A stretch of 64,000 bases of DNA from NCBI GenBank assembly GCA_022419385.1, contig JAJUBI010000006.1, forward strand, positions 3,286,001 through 3,350,000, written 5' to 3'. The notes below the pieces were generated by a model. That model was not told where the DNA came from, did no database searches, and saw nothing but the letters and a program-made list of their open reading frames with translations. Below are positions 22,388-32,528 of the stretch, piece after piece. The first letter of the stretch is position 1. Each line of letters opens with the position of its first letter. This stretch comes from Paraconiothyrium sp. Pb-2020 (Eukaryota > Ascomycota > Dothideomycetes > Pleosporales > Didymosphaeriaceae). The translations under genes were made by a program, and so were the position numbers.

Positions 22388-22973
22388 TGCGGACTCTTGG
22401 TGCCTATACCCGAGCTTCTATTAGAGATATTGGGGAAGAGAACACGTTTACTGCCACGCACCAAAAGATGTTTGTTCGACTAGTTGCAGCCGTGCTTTCG
22501 AAGGTAGCTCGCACAAGGGGTGGAAGCCGAAGCAGGTCGAGGGACTGGCACGGGTCACGTGCCGGCACGCTCACTCTCGAGGCCTTGGCGCCAGGGCTTG
22601 CGTAGTGTCGCAATTTCCATGCGCGCCCTCACGGACCGCTGCGCCCCAAACTATCTCAGTCATCTCACCTCATGTGCCGTCTGACCTAGGCAAGATTCTA
22701 TCCTTGTGCACAAGGTATTGGGTTTATGACTCGAGAGCATTTTCACCGTTGTCCCTTTTGAAACTCTTCTACACCCTCATCTTGTGCTCGCACAACCCTA
22801 TATTTTCACACAATGGTTTCGACTACTTCTTCTATATAAAATCCCCTACTACATCTTTATTGCTTGCATTACAACCCTCAACACCCGGAAACAACCCAGA
22901 TTGACCAGCAACTCGATACCACCATATACCCACACTTGATTGAGATCACTGAGATTACCAAAACACGATAATC
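22388..22973. promoter_or_regulatory. Shared intergenic region of a divergent paralogue pair
   Basis: This is 586 bp between two head-to-head paralogues, with C/T-rich stretches and a TATA box facing the plus-strand gene. No comparable box faces the minus-strand gene. The promoters are probably separate but close. Confidence 0.5.
22833..22840 (+). promoter_or_regulatory. TATA box of the gene at 22974
   Basis: TATATAAA, 134 bp upstream of the ATG at 22974, inside an AT- and pyrimidine-rich leader. Confidence 0.6.
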
Positions 22974-24578
22974 ATGGATAATCTTCACAAGAACGACCTG
23001 ACCGTGGACAATCCAGCTCTCCTTACCATGAGCGATATTGAATTGGCCAATCAGCAGAATGCAGCCATGAACGGTTCAATGAACCAGATGCTGGATGCAA
23101 CTCCGCTCAGCGATGACGCTGAGGACGATCAGGACTCCATGCGCAGGGAGGAGGCTGGCTTCGTTGGGTTCGAATCGACGGACGAAGTGCTTCGGTATCT
23201 GAAGTTCAAGGACCAGATCTTCATGCAATCTGTCATCGTTGTTGAGCCATTCGGTCCAGATAATGCAGCTCGCGTTGATGCCGGTCTAATTATCCCTATG
23301 CGTACACGCGGCTACATCTTAGGGGTACTTCCTGAACAGTCCCCGCACGCAAAGGACCTCGCCTTCTTCCCAGCTCAACTAGAGCACACCGCAGATGCTG
23401 CCTTCGCCACAGCCTACGCTGAGGGCCGCGTCACGCGTAGAGACTTCCCAGAATGGTGGATTTCTTCCGGTGGAAAGTTCCACATGGTCGGTATGGACGA
23501 GGGCTTTGGCAATCAGGTCGCTTTACAAGCTGCTGAACTCAATCATCACACGCCGATCAACGTCACCGCGGAGAATGTCAACGTCTATGCGCCGTTGGAC
23601 ACGAACATTGGAATGCCGCAAAACGCTGGTCACGTAGCTCCACCCAACGCTCCAGCTGTCTGTCAAGGGAACTCCGCGTCAAGCGGTTCTAGTCACCCGG
23701 TTGGGAATCTTTCAGGCTTAGCTACACCTAAGCCAGGACTTTATCAGTTTCGGGCACTTCCAGCAGGTGCACTCCGTATATGGCGCGAGATTGGCGCTAA
23801 TGTTCCCGTCTCTGTGACCCTGAGTCATCGCTCTGAGCATCCCGTCTATACCCACGCGCCTTTCTATACTGTCGATCTCCGTTTGCTCGGCGATGTCTAT
23901 GTCACCGCGCACGAGCTCCTCACTTGGTTTCCTGACCACTTGGTCTACTGGCCAGATTGTGTTCGCCGCCTTGGTGGGGCGGGCTGGACCAACTCTGACA
24001 TGGTCAAGTTCATCTATGTCGTCCGCGGTATGACGAGCTCGGCGTCCAAGGAAGACGCTCTCATCGCTGAGCGCGACATTTCTCGTATAGGTCATTATCG
24101 TGGGGATCTTGGCCTGACCCAGTCCCATCAAGCAAAGAATGGGACGGTACCGCAGCCGTATGCTGACCTCACGTGTGCAAACTTCCAGGACCCGCGACGT
24201 CATGGACACATGCAGGGCGGCGATATGGCAAATCTCATCGACTACTACGTTTCCGACCTTGTAGACGGTGTGTTGCCAACCATGTACCCGACAGGTGCAA
24301 ACGCGGGTGCTTTGACCGATGTCATCCAGCTGGTCAAGGATTTTCCAGACCATGCTGAGTGCCGGGCTCTGAAGCTCAGCGGCGTTTCTGCGTTTGCTAA
24401 GCAGATGGGCCTGTTCCGCACGGCGGCAGAGGCTGGTCTGCAGACCTCCATGCAGTCGGGTGCAGCCCATGCAGATTCGACCGCTTTGGCTGCAGCCGCA
24501 GCCTTGGTTCGCCGCCCTGAATATGAGGTGGCTATTTCCGGGAGGTATAGTCGCAAAGCTCGGACTTCGAAGAACTAA
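22974..24578 (+). CDS. Unknown protein, core member of the local family, intronless
   Basis: This is a 534-residue uninterrupted frame with a good start context (AATCATGG). The N-terminus (1-60) is acidic and polar. Residues 138-175 (AFATAYAEGRVTRRDFPEWW) match the N-terminal block of the neighbour at 21064. A less conserved linker follows (about 185-255), then VDLRLLGDVYVTAHELLTWF at 300-319, continuing PDHLVYW, then GW at 337-338 and IDYYVSDLVDGV near 425. The last 15 residues are basic (RYSRKARTSKN). Both introns of the neighbour are absent, so this copy lost them or the others gained them. No known domain, membrane segment or signal peptide is seen. Given the basic tail, a nuclear location is plausible. 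The function is unknown. Confidence 0.85.
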   Translation: MDNLHKNDLTVDNPALLTMSDIELANQQNAAMNGSMNQMLDATPLSDDAEDDQDSMRREEAGFVGFESTDEVLRYLKFKDQIFMQSVIVVEPFGPDNAARVDAGLIIPMRTRGYILGVLPEQSPHAKDLAFFPAQLEHTADAAFATAYAEGRVTRRDFPEWWISSGGKFHMVGMDEGFGNQVALQAAELNHHTPINVTAENVNVYAPLDTNIGMPQNAGHVAPPNAPAVCQGNSASSGSSHPVGNLSGLATPKPGLYQFRALPAGALRIWREIGANVPVSVTLSHRSEHPVYTHAPFYTVDLRLLGDVYVTAHELLTWFPDHLVYWPDCVRRLGGAGWTNSDMVKFIYVVRGMTSSASKEDALIAERDISRIGHYRGDLGLTQSHQAKNGTVPQPYADLTCANFQDPRRHGHMQGGDMANLIDYYVSDLVDGVLPTMYPTGANAGALTDVIQLVKDFPDHAECRALKLSGVSAFAKQMGLFRTAAEAGLQTSMQSGAAHADSTALAAAAALVRRPEYEVAISGRYSRKARTSKN

Positions 24579-25879
24579 TGCCCTTGACTCTCCAACCGAC
24601 TGATGATCCTCTCACTTCCGGCCCATCTTAGTCGTAGTGATCTATAATCAGGAGAGACCCGGTTCTTGAACGTCGACCAAGACAGGCCTCAGTATGTCTC
24701 GGCAATCCCACGGCACATGGCGAGCAGTTTAGCATTCGAGATTTCTTTTTTTTTTCTTTTGTCTTTGCGATTTTTTGTCTGAACGGCGTCTGTTGTGTCA
24801 GTGACCAGCAGGCGAACGAGACAGTCCCTGCGCCACATGCATCATTCAGCTTCATGATACCCAGAATTAGCATCATAACTTTCTACCCCTTTGCGCATAT
24901 ACATAGAAATACAATGGTTTACCAAGTTAGGGGGTTTCTGCATGCTTGCTTTCGTGACTATGAAAATGTATCAACGACGCATGTAATCTTCGACGTGACG
25001 ACCAAACAAAACTAGAAGACATGAATTACAGCTGACCTATGAATTCTTCACATATTAGAATTAAATGACCTTTGTACTAAGTACCTTTTGTCATTCTCTT
25101 CACCAGCTGAAGACGCCTCGCGTTTTTACACGACAGCACTCATCATCCTAGTTTAGTACGGGCAACTACCTGTAGAACAACAACATCAACTTTATCGGTT
25201 TCTGTCCCTTGCTTGCTAGCGAATTGACACTCTTTTGCCGCGACCGGGACAACTCGACCCTAATCGCAATACCGCGTATTGTGAATAGATAGCCTTCAGA
25301 GAGCATCACTAAATAAATCATAGGCACGTTCTCGAAAAGCAACCAAACACAGCAATCTTTGAACTGCTTATAGAACTCTCGTATAGAACAATGTCTAATC
25401 CAGCAAACCCTTCGCTCGCCAGGTCTGTTATGTTGATACGTTGCGGCATTCCGAAACTGCACGCGGCCAAGGTATGTCACAAGACAAGGCCATGGGGTGT
25501 CTGCACATCAAACATGCAAGCTCGCCATTAACAAAAAGTACAGCAGCGGTGAACTTTGATTTATTGCAGGGATGGAAAAAGGGGAGGGGAGAGAAAGGAA
25601 TGTTGGGTAGGAGGGAATGAGTAGGCATAGAGCCGAGGCAAAGAGTGCAATGGAAGTGGGAAACGCTCTTGCCACCATATTTATTCTGTTGGTGCAAGGC
25701 TTCAGGTACGCACTCCTTGACCCCGTATCTACAGAACGATGTTCCAAATTGACTTGGGGTGAGATGCCGACCGGGAACCTGAAGACTTAAAGGGTGCGCT
25801 AGAGCCCACTGCTGGTAAATGGAGGTCTAGTTGAGAGATTAGTCAACGATTTGCAAGACGAACTAGAGTACGGACCTAT
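24579..25879. other. 1.3-kb spacer with a T-rich tract
   Basis: It lies between two convergent family genes. A pyrimidine tract with a long T run lies at about 24746-24776, possibly part of 3'-end signals. Short frames on the minus strand (25166-25747) have no coding features. Confidence 0.4.
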
Positions 25880-27614
25880 CTATTCTTCTTCATACAAGTT
25901 GTTGTTCTTGCCAGGTTCAGCTTCAACTTGGGTGCCGCTGCCTGCATCTTCGCGACTGCTAAGCTCCAGGGGACGCTTGTTGGCGTCCATGTCCTCGCTC
26001 GTCTTCGCGTTCGTTTCGTCACCTTCACTCGTCTCCGTAAAGCTGAAAATCCCCGCATTGGTCTCTTTGACCTTGCGTTGCCCACGAGATGCGCCAGAGA
26101 CTCCGAAAAGGTTGCTGAAGTTGAAGTATGCACTCACCTTTGTGTGGACGCGCTGACGAGCAGGAAGGTCTTCGACATTGCAATCATACTCGGCCGTAAT
26201 GTCGAACAGTGCGTGTTCCACAACATACTCATGCGCCTGACTGAGAAGCACAGTATTGTTCCCATTCGCACAAGCATGCTCGATGGCATGCGTCAAGCCC
26301 AGGCGGCCGCGATCCTCTGGATGATGCTTGACTCCCTCAGCCAGATCCACGAGATAGTAGTTGTGAATTGCAGCCGGCGAAAGCCGAGACGTGGCCGTGC
26401 TCTCTATCAGCGACGGATCTGCGGGTATCGCTTCCGGCTTGAGAGTTCCAGGGTTCTTCTCTTTGTAGTGATCGCCCGCGCGGGCAAGCATATGTTGGAC
26501 TCGCGTCCGCTCGAGGGTCGACTTCTGTTTCAATTTACGAGACTAATAGATGTAGTGGCAGATATTCGACGCAGTCCACCCATGACTATGCAAGCGAACA
26601 GCGATTGGATACCACTTTAGGTGCATCGGAAAATATGTCATGATCTCCTCCGCACTAAGGGGCATCTTGCACAATGTGATGTTGACCTGTACAGGCGTGC
26701 AGTTACTCTCAAGCTCATGGTATACTCCATGCATAGCTCGCAACGGTAGAGGCCAGGCAGGAGGGTTCGCCATCAGGTATGTGAGGTGCGCTTGGGAGAA
26801 AGTAGTTGCGCGTGGCTTGCGTGGAGCAGAAGCACGTCGGCTCTCTGGAATTTCTAAACGTGCGCCTGCCACATGAGGTGTCTTAGAAGCTTGGGACTTC
26901 TTCGCCTTGGGTTCCGGCAGCAGAAGTGCATGCGTTGACATGTATAGAGAGGTCCGGGGAAACGGCAACCGGTGTGCTGGAGACGGTCGATCTTGGTAGG
27001 CTGGGATCGACCGAAGCGGAGTGTGTGCGGTCGAAGGTACAACAGTCACCAAGTTGTTAGACTTTTTGATCATTGACTGGATGCTAATCGGTTGAGGAAG
27101 ACTCAGACGATGACTCTTGGATGCGGGCAGTGTATCTGCAATGCTCAGCGGCCGCTTTAGACCAATACCCGCACGCGAAGTATCTGTAACGCTCCGCTCT
27201 TGCGCCGGTGCCACCGTGATAGCGGATGGAGAAATGCTGTTTGTTCGGGCACCACCAGCCATGACCACGTCTGAGTTTTGGTTGTATTGACTCGAGCCGG
27301 ATGTTGAGAGACGGTCTGGCGCATAATAGGAGACCTGGGTACCACTGCGGGAGACTGTCACTGCACTGTATTAGCTCGGGCAATGAAGAGCTATGTCTGT
27401 TATCTATATGATCATCAAAGAACTCGACTTACTTACCTTTGGTATCTCTGCGGGGTTGGATGGACTGCACTTTGCTACCAGGGGTAGCTCTCCGGCCTGC
27501 ATCACCTTGTCGTAGCTCCTCGGCTATCTCCTCGAGGGAACTATGTGTTCCTGGACCGAATCCTACAAAGGGCTTCATTGGAACTCTATCCGTCGCGTCC
27601 CTCGCATCAACCAT
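25880..27614 (-). pseudogene. Third family copy, interrupted by an in-frame TAG
   Basis: Exon 1 is 27614-27437 (59 codons plus one base, ATG at 27614), followed by a clear intron 27436-27361 (GTAAGT donor, GCTAAT branch, ACAG acceptor). Exon 2 starts at 27360 and reads about 270 codons, including SAEEIMTYFPMHLKWY and HGWTASNICHYIY, which match the family core. It then meets TAG at 26545-26543. The same frame continues without a gap to 25880 for about 220 codons that still align with the family: NYYLVDLAEGVKHHPEDRG and LGLTHAIEHA match IDYYLANLATGI...LTCAIEYA. The gene at 21064 has an intron near this point, but no GT donor lies before the TAG that spares the conserved residues. Either the copy is truncated at 331 residues, or it is a young pseudogene, or the stop is read through. 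Confidence 0.6.
26543..26545 (-). other. In-frame stop codon inside a conserved region
   Basis: The TAG lies between HYIY and SRKLKQK, with family similarity on both sides in the same frame. It is the only stop in more than 490 codons. Confidence 0.7.
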
Positions 27615-27765
27615 GTCGAATTCCGCACCTACATCGTGAGTCTATACACTTGAATCATATTTCTTGAAGTGACAAACCTACTGTCTATCGTAGTTTGTGG
27701 GTGTGGATAGGGGGCGAGAGTGAACGTTCGAGGTCGAAGTACGTCAAGTGAAGGGCCGTCCCGGG

Positions 27766-27773
27766 TTTATATA
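27766..27773 (-). promoter_or_regulatory. TATA box of the interrupted family copy
   Basis: TATATAAA on the minus strand, 152 bp upstream of the ATG at 27614. An intact promoter suggests recent activity. Confidence 0.55.
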
Positions 27774-28535
27774 GTGATCCAATCCACAGCCCGTGGTCAA
27801 ATGCAGTGATCGTGGCGTAAGCGTTGCCTAGGGAGGGCCAATCAGAGGCAGGTAACCTCCGCCAGGTGAAAGTACTAGCTCTTGCGCCATATTTGGCCCA
27901 CAATGTGTCCACAGCGCGAGTTGCATCGTCATCGGGGAAATCTCACAGACTCGATGGCATGAGTGACCGGCCGCTTCTCGAAGCCAAGATATCGAGAACA
28001 AGCTGAATGGTTCTGTTGACTTAGCAGGAATGGTTCCCTCGTAGAGAATAGTAAATCGAGAGGTTTAGAGGATTCCTGACCCGTCTACAGTAGCGGAAAT
28101 TGGTTTAGATTCATTCTAGGAACACGTGAGACATATGAACGAGATAGTACCCGCCGACCAGAAAGCGACCATGTGAAAATATATCGAAAGCACAATATGA
28201 TATTTTCTAAACTAAAGGTGAGAAAGATCTCAAGGGAAGATTGTCCTGGGTTCGTCGACACGGCAGTGGCTTTGATGGGTAGGCTGAACTCCTGGACTGG
28301 AATCAGGATCAAAACCATCGGCAAGCTCGTCCTTGCGGTGTGCATGAATTAGAACCCTGCAGAGATACCAGCCTATCTATATGACGTGAGGTGTTTAACA
28401 GAGAGGGGCAGTTGCCACTACTTACTCCTGTGTGGCTAATGCCCTTAGGTATGTACTTGTCCCACTCGCTCTTGTGCCCGATCAGCCTCCTCATCCTTCA
28501 GCCACTGTACATACATCTTAGGGTAAAGAAAGCCG
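27774..28535. other. Spacer between the family block and the small membrane-protein run
   Basis: I see no supported gene. It is upstream of the interrupted family copy and downstream of the next minus-strand gene. Confidence 0.4.
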
Positions 28536-29033
28536 CTAGATACGTTCCCGACTCCTATCAGGGTGCAAGACAGGAAGCGGCAATCCAACCTCTTCTAACC
28601 CAATCGGCTCGTGACGAGTCACACTCTGCAATTCTGGTTTCTTCCAATCACGAATCTCCTGAAGATGAACATCGATAAACGTTTCCTCCCGTTCCCTGCG
28701 CTGGCTTTGCCCGTCGTTCCGGCTACGGGACATCGACAACAGTGCGAAATTCCGTGGAGGGGCGGAGGGGTAAGTGGTGGCAGGGTTGACAGGGTTGGGC
28801 ACAGTTGGACTCGCCAGTTGCTTCTTCTTCCGGCTGAATCCGTGACGGACGCGATTATAGAGTACAATCACCCAGGTCTTGGGCATGGTGATCACGCCCA
28901 CGATCAGGATGACCACGATAGCAAGAACAAGGAGTGGCACCCACTGAATATGCGTCCCAGTGTGCGCTGCGCTCATTGAACTGGCTGTGCGATTAACCGG
29001 AACGTGACGTGGTGACATGTTAGATGGAGCCAT
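28536..29033 (-). CDS. Small single-pass membrane protein (run member 1)
   Basis: 165 residues, ATG at 29033. The short N-terminal part (about 30 residues, Ser/Thr/Asn-rich, no signal peptide) would be outside. One hydrophobic segment (VPLLVLAIVVILIVGVITM) is followed at once by basic residues (RVRHGFSRKKKQ), the classic inside signal. The rest (about 100 residues) is Pro, Arg and Glu rich and looks disordered. The layout is shared with most genes up to 41.4 kb, although the sequences are not obviously similar. No known family was recognised. Adaptor or sensor roles are possible but only guesses. Confidence 0.65.
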   Translation of the reverse strand: MAPSNMSPRHVPVNRTASSMSAAHTGTHIQWVPLLVLAIVVILIVGVITMPKTWVIVLYNRVRHGFSRKKKQLASPTVPNPVNPATTYPSAPPRNFALLSMSRSRNDGQSQRREREETFIDVHLQEIRDWKKPELQSVTRHEPIGLEEVGLPLPVLHPDRSRERI

Positions 29034-29310
29034 ACTGTGGCTCGGTTGACAGGTTGAGAGGTAAGCTGGAGAAGTCTGAGGAAGGGTTTTATTTTACGCA
29101 AGGGCTTGATATACATATAGGGGAACACATGAATACATGGCTAATAGCAACTAGTGAAAGAGTTGTAAATACACAAAACGTGAAACTTGACATAGGTAGC
29201 AGCTTGGGGAGTGAACATTGTTCGGTGATTGTTGTAAAGAACGATGGATAAGGCTGGCCGGCTAGTAACACAGACGGTTTGATCAAGAAACGGCATATGG
29301 TGGAAACGGC

Positions 29311-30027
29311 CTAATATTCGAGGTCTTCGAATGCGTCTTCCGGGTGGGGGAGGATAACCGGAGCTATACTAGCAGAGCGAGTACGAGCCGGCGAGCGGGC
29401 CACGGCCGATGCGCGTCGCGACGCTGGGCGAGACGTGACCGCAGTTCGCAATGGAGATTTTGTGAGTGTTACAGCCGTCTCGGCCTCAATGGGATCTATC
29501 TTCTCCGTGTTGGCCCCCTTCTTCGCCAACCAGGCTTCCTTCTTTGCCGCTCTGAGCTGTCTTCTCTTCTCGATCTTTTCCAATTTAGCGGTACTTATTT
29601 CCCTCTTCGGTTTTTCGCCTGCCTTGACTTTTTCGCGAGTTATACGATCGGCAAGGCTGCTCGGTTTTGAGCTGCCAACGCGCGCTTTCGCCTCAAGCAG
29701 GGCAATGTAAGTATCAATTTGAGCGGGCAAGAGCTTGGAAACATCTAGTCTAGATGATCCAGGATTGCGAATGTCGGTCTTTGACTTCGCACTGCTCTTC
29801 GAGGCCTGGGGGGCTTGGATGGCTTTCTTCTCGCGAGCAAACTTGCGTTTCTCATTGCGCGTGAAGCGCGGCTTCTGGTGAGCAGTTCCATCTCTAGTAG
29901 CGACACCGGTGAATGCGGGCTCCGGAACGTCCTTGAACTTGGATGTTGCAGGTGGCATATTGAGGATTGGCACAGGGTACCAACGCACTGTGAACGGGGC
30001 GTGGGATGTAGAAAGTAAGAGAGCCAT
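29311..30027 (-). CDS. Basic Lys/Arg/Ala-rich protein of unknown function
   Basis: 238 residues, ATG at 30027; a second in-frame ATG 23 codons on (MPPATSKFKD) may be the real start, since the first 23 residues look unrelated to the rest. Residues 50-180 are rich in Lys, Arg, Ala and Glu with likely helices (KLEKIEKRRQLRAAKKEAW). The end has Arg-Ser/Ala repeats (RPASRRASAVARSPARTRS) and an acidic tail (HPEDAFEDLEY). The composition suits an RNA-binding or nucleolar/ribosome-associated protein, but no domain is recognised. It is divergent from the gene at 30427. Confidence 0.65.
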   Translation of the reverse strand: MALLLSTSHAPFTVRWYPVPILNMPPATSKFKDVPEPAFTGVATRDGTAHQKPRFTRNEKRKFAREKKAIQAPQASKSSAKSKTDIRNPGSSRLDVSKLLPAQIDTYIALLEAKARVGSSKPSSLADRITREKVKAGEKPKREISTAKLEKIEKRRQLRAAKKEAWLAKKGANTEKIDPIEAETAVTLTKSPLRTAVTSRPASRRASAVARSPARTRSASIAPVILPHPEDAFEDLEY

Positions 30028-30426
30028 GGTAGTGAATTAAATCAAGTGAGCGACAAAGAAGCCTGTCCAAGAGAATTAGTGGGCGGCGCCAACGGGTATA
30101 ACCCTTTGTAAGGTGATGGTTTTCATTGTCATTGCTTAACGAGGATGTTGAGCACGACCGAAAAGCAGCCGATGTGTTTTGAGACTATATTTGATCTGTA
30201 ACCGTTGGTGTGTTACGGTTGTAGGCCAAGTGTTACAGTAAGTGCCCGGGTGGAGGTCTAAGATGAACTGGGTCCGGAAAGCTCCGTCTTGGCAGCTCCG
30301 CTTCCCCGCGAACCTTCTTTCACATGTCAGCCGACATCACCCTATGCTGCCCATCAATAACAACATGATATACGCCCTGTAGCCTCGCCAGCCATTTTGG
30401 CGGCAGCTCAGCACATATCATACAAG
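30028..30426. promoter_or_regulatory. Divergent intergenic region
   Basis: These 399 bases between two head-to-head genes hold no coding frame. Both promoters should lie here. Confidence 0.4.
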
Positions 30427-31191
30427 ATGGGCATCTTGACGAACCCGCTGTACCTCCTCGGACCACCTCTGCTCTTCCTTGTCTCCTTTCCGCTCGCCAT
30501 CTTCGCGGCAATCACAACAGGCATCGCCATTTCCCTCCTGGCCGTTCGCGTCTCCATCGTCTACTTCGAGCTCGGCGTCGCTCTCGTACACGCCTATCTA
30601 TTCCCAGAGCCTTCAAAGCCTGCACCTAGACGTGTCAAACCCCCGCCTGTATCCCCCCCGCGCTTTCGCCGCACGAGCAATACGCCTCAGGACGGCGCAC
30701 CTGCCGCGCGACTCCATACCAAGAGTGGCTCTTCAGCATCCCTAATCAACGTCACTCAGATGGTCAACGCTCGAGATTTCGAGGGCGTAGGAGGGTGGCG
30801 CGACTACGAGGGCGAGGAAGAAGAGGCGATATGGATGGGCATGAATAAGAGGTTGGAACTCCCCTTGGCTTTGCCTCCCGTGCGGCGACATCAAAGGAGG
30901 CATACAGGCGAGGAGCAGCGGTGGAGCGGGGGCCCCGAAGCGTTCAGGATGAGCCCGGTTCAGAGCAGAGTGCGTACACCCCAGCGCACGCCGCACCGAA
31001 CTATAGATCAGGACGATGGCGACGACTACTTCCCGCCGCAGCCCACATTAAGACCGCTTAGTACGGCAATGGAGCCACTCAGCCTGAATTCACAGCACTC
31101 GAGACGGGCTAGTGTTGTGAGCTTGAGTGGAAGCAGTACCACCGCATCCGGCAATTCGAGCCCAGAGGCACACAAGCAGCCAGGGGATTGA
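30427..31191 (+). CDS. Membrane protein with two hydrophobic segments and a long disordered tail (run member 2)
   Basis: 254 residues from the ATG at 30427 (MGILTNPLYLLGPPLLF). The open frame extends ten codons further 5' but only from a TTG. Residues 6-60 contain two adjoining hydrophobic segments (LYLLGPPLLFLVSFPLAIFA and ISLLAVRVSIVYFELGVAL). The remainder is Pro/Arg-rich (PAPRRVKPPPVSPPRFRR), then acidic and Ser-rich, ending without known motifs. The protein is probably anchored in an internal or plasma membrane with its tail in the cytosol. The length and style fit conserved fungal proteins of unknown function. Confidence 0.7.
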   Translation: MGILTNPLYLLGPPLLFLVSFPLAIFAAITTGIAISLLAVRVSIVYFELGVALVHAYLFPEPSKPAPRRVKPPPVSPPRFRRTSNTPQDGAPAARLHTKSGSSASLINVTQMVNARDFEGVGGWRDYEGEEEEAIWMGMNKRLELPLALPPVRRHQRRHTGEEQRWSGGPEAFRMSPVQSRVRTPQRTPHRTIDQDDGDDYFPPQPTLRPLSTAMEPLSLNSQHSRRASVVSLSGSSTTASGNSSPEAHKQPGD

Positions 31192-31335
31192 TTATTGGCT
31201 GGTGAGACGAAAGTATGAGTCTCTTAGGCTGGCCGTCTGGAGCTTTGCGTCATCTTTGACGGCTTTGCGCGAAGGCTGGCTTCGGGTCCAGCGCCATCTC
31301 CTGGCAGACTTCAATTCAAGGAATTGGGGGCGTGA

Positions 31336-31698
31336 ATGCATCCTGAAAGTAGTTTTCATTCTGCCAATGGCTTCATGACTACAGGGATGGAAGGGTTTTT
31401 CCAGATGTGTGCAACTTCTTCGCCCGCGATGACAGATTTAACCCTGGGCTTGAAATCAGCGTCCAAGCGTCTTCGTGGCATGTACAGCCATTTGGCCCAC
31501 TGTGCCAGCGACACTCGAGAGGTTGAGGGGGGCTTTGAAAGGATTCACAAGTTGAAAGAGGAAGAACTTCAGAAGCACCGAGAGCGGATCAAATTAGTGC
31601 GAGCCGGCATCGTCGAAGACCCTGACGGAGAGGAAGAAGAACCACCGTCCCACGCGATGAATATCTCACACAGAGACCGTGGTGGAAGAGGTTGCTGA
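31336..31698 (+). CDS. Possible small charged helical protein
   Basis: This is a 120-codon frame from the ATG at 31336. Residues 40-100 look like a real helical protein (SKRLRGMYSHLAHCASDTRE, then a Lys/Glu/Arg-rich helix and an acidic stretch). The first 30 residues look like non-coding sequence, and an acceptor-like CTACAG lies just upstream at 31379-31384. The true gene may therefore be the 3' exon of a longer transcript, perhaps of the gene at 30427, with part of its 5' sequence missing here. Confidence 0.35.
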   Translation: MHPESSFHSANGFMTTGMEGFFQMCATSSPAMTDLTLGLKSASKRLRGMYSHLAHCASDTREVEGGFERIHKLKEEELQKHRERIKLVRAGIVEDPDGEEEEPPSHAMNISHRDRGGRGC

Positions 31699-32528
31699 AG
31701 GGCATGGCTGTTGGGAAAAGACTGGTGATGCCTTGGGTGCCTCTTTCAACAATGAAGACCTATTTGTGACAGCATGATGAAGTGGTAGGTACGCATGTGT
31801 TGCTCGGTGTGCTGTAGTCTAGAGACTTCTAAGACGCGTCGCGTCGTCCAACGGTATCTTACGCATTGTCATCCATACAGTATCATTTGATTGGCCCACT
31901 CTACTATACAACTAACCGCATGACGTTAAAAACTAATGTTCTTCTGTTCACTATCCTTGTCCGCCGTCTAGCAATTTTGTTATCTCAAATGACGCGTCAG
32001 AGGGTTCTTTCGGCATTTTTCACTTGTCCACGTTTCTATAGAAGAAGCGAATCAGGGTCGAGGTGATACTAGCGTTTATAGGGCTAAGAGAAGTGGCTCC
32101 TGTCGAGAAACGTAAGAGTGAATCTTGGGTTTCACACGATACCCGACGAGGACTGCGGCTTTGACGCAAATATCCACGAGACTTTCGAAGACCTTCACTT
32201 ACTCGGAGTCGAGCGAGTAACCACCGCGCTGCCATGGAAACGAGCCCCTTCACTTGTCGCATTCACCGGCTCGTTCACGCTAGGAACAGCAATCCGCTCA
32301 ACTGCGCCGAGTCCGATCGCACTACCTAGTCGCGCTCGCTCTATTCTCTCCAAACGATCACCTGATCGCGACTCGTCCTCGACCATTGACTGAACGACTC
32401 GTCCAAAGCTAGCTATTCAGGTAAGACAAACATCTCCATGCCCAACCCAATCACCTCGCATATTTCCTTGCACTGGCTTCACAATTGGAAGGAAAGCTCA
32501 TCGACAACAATCAGCGGACAAAGGCACC
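31699..32528. other. Spacer, no gene seen
   Basis: The 830 bases between two plus-strand genes carry short frames only. They should contain the promoter of the next membrane-protein gene. Confidence 0.4.

Noticed and set aside
23165..23185. GGGTTCGAATCGA resembling a tRNA T-loop (B box)
   Set aside because: It lies inside a well-supported coding region and no acceptor-stem or anticodon-arm pairing is found around it.
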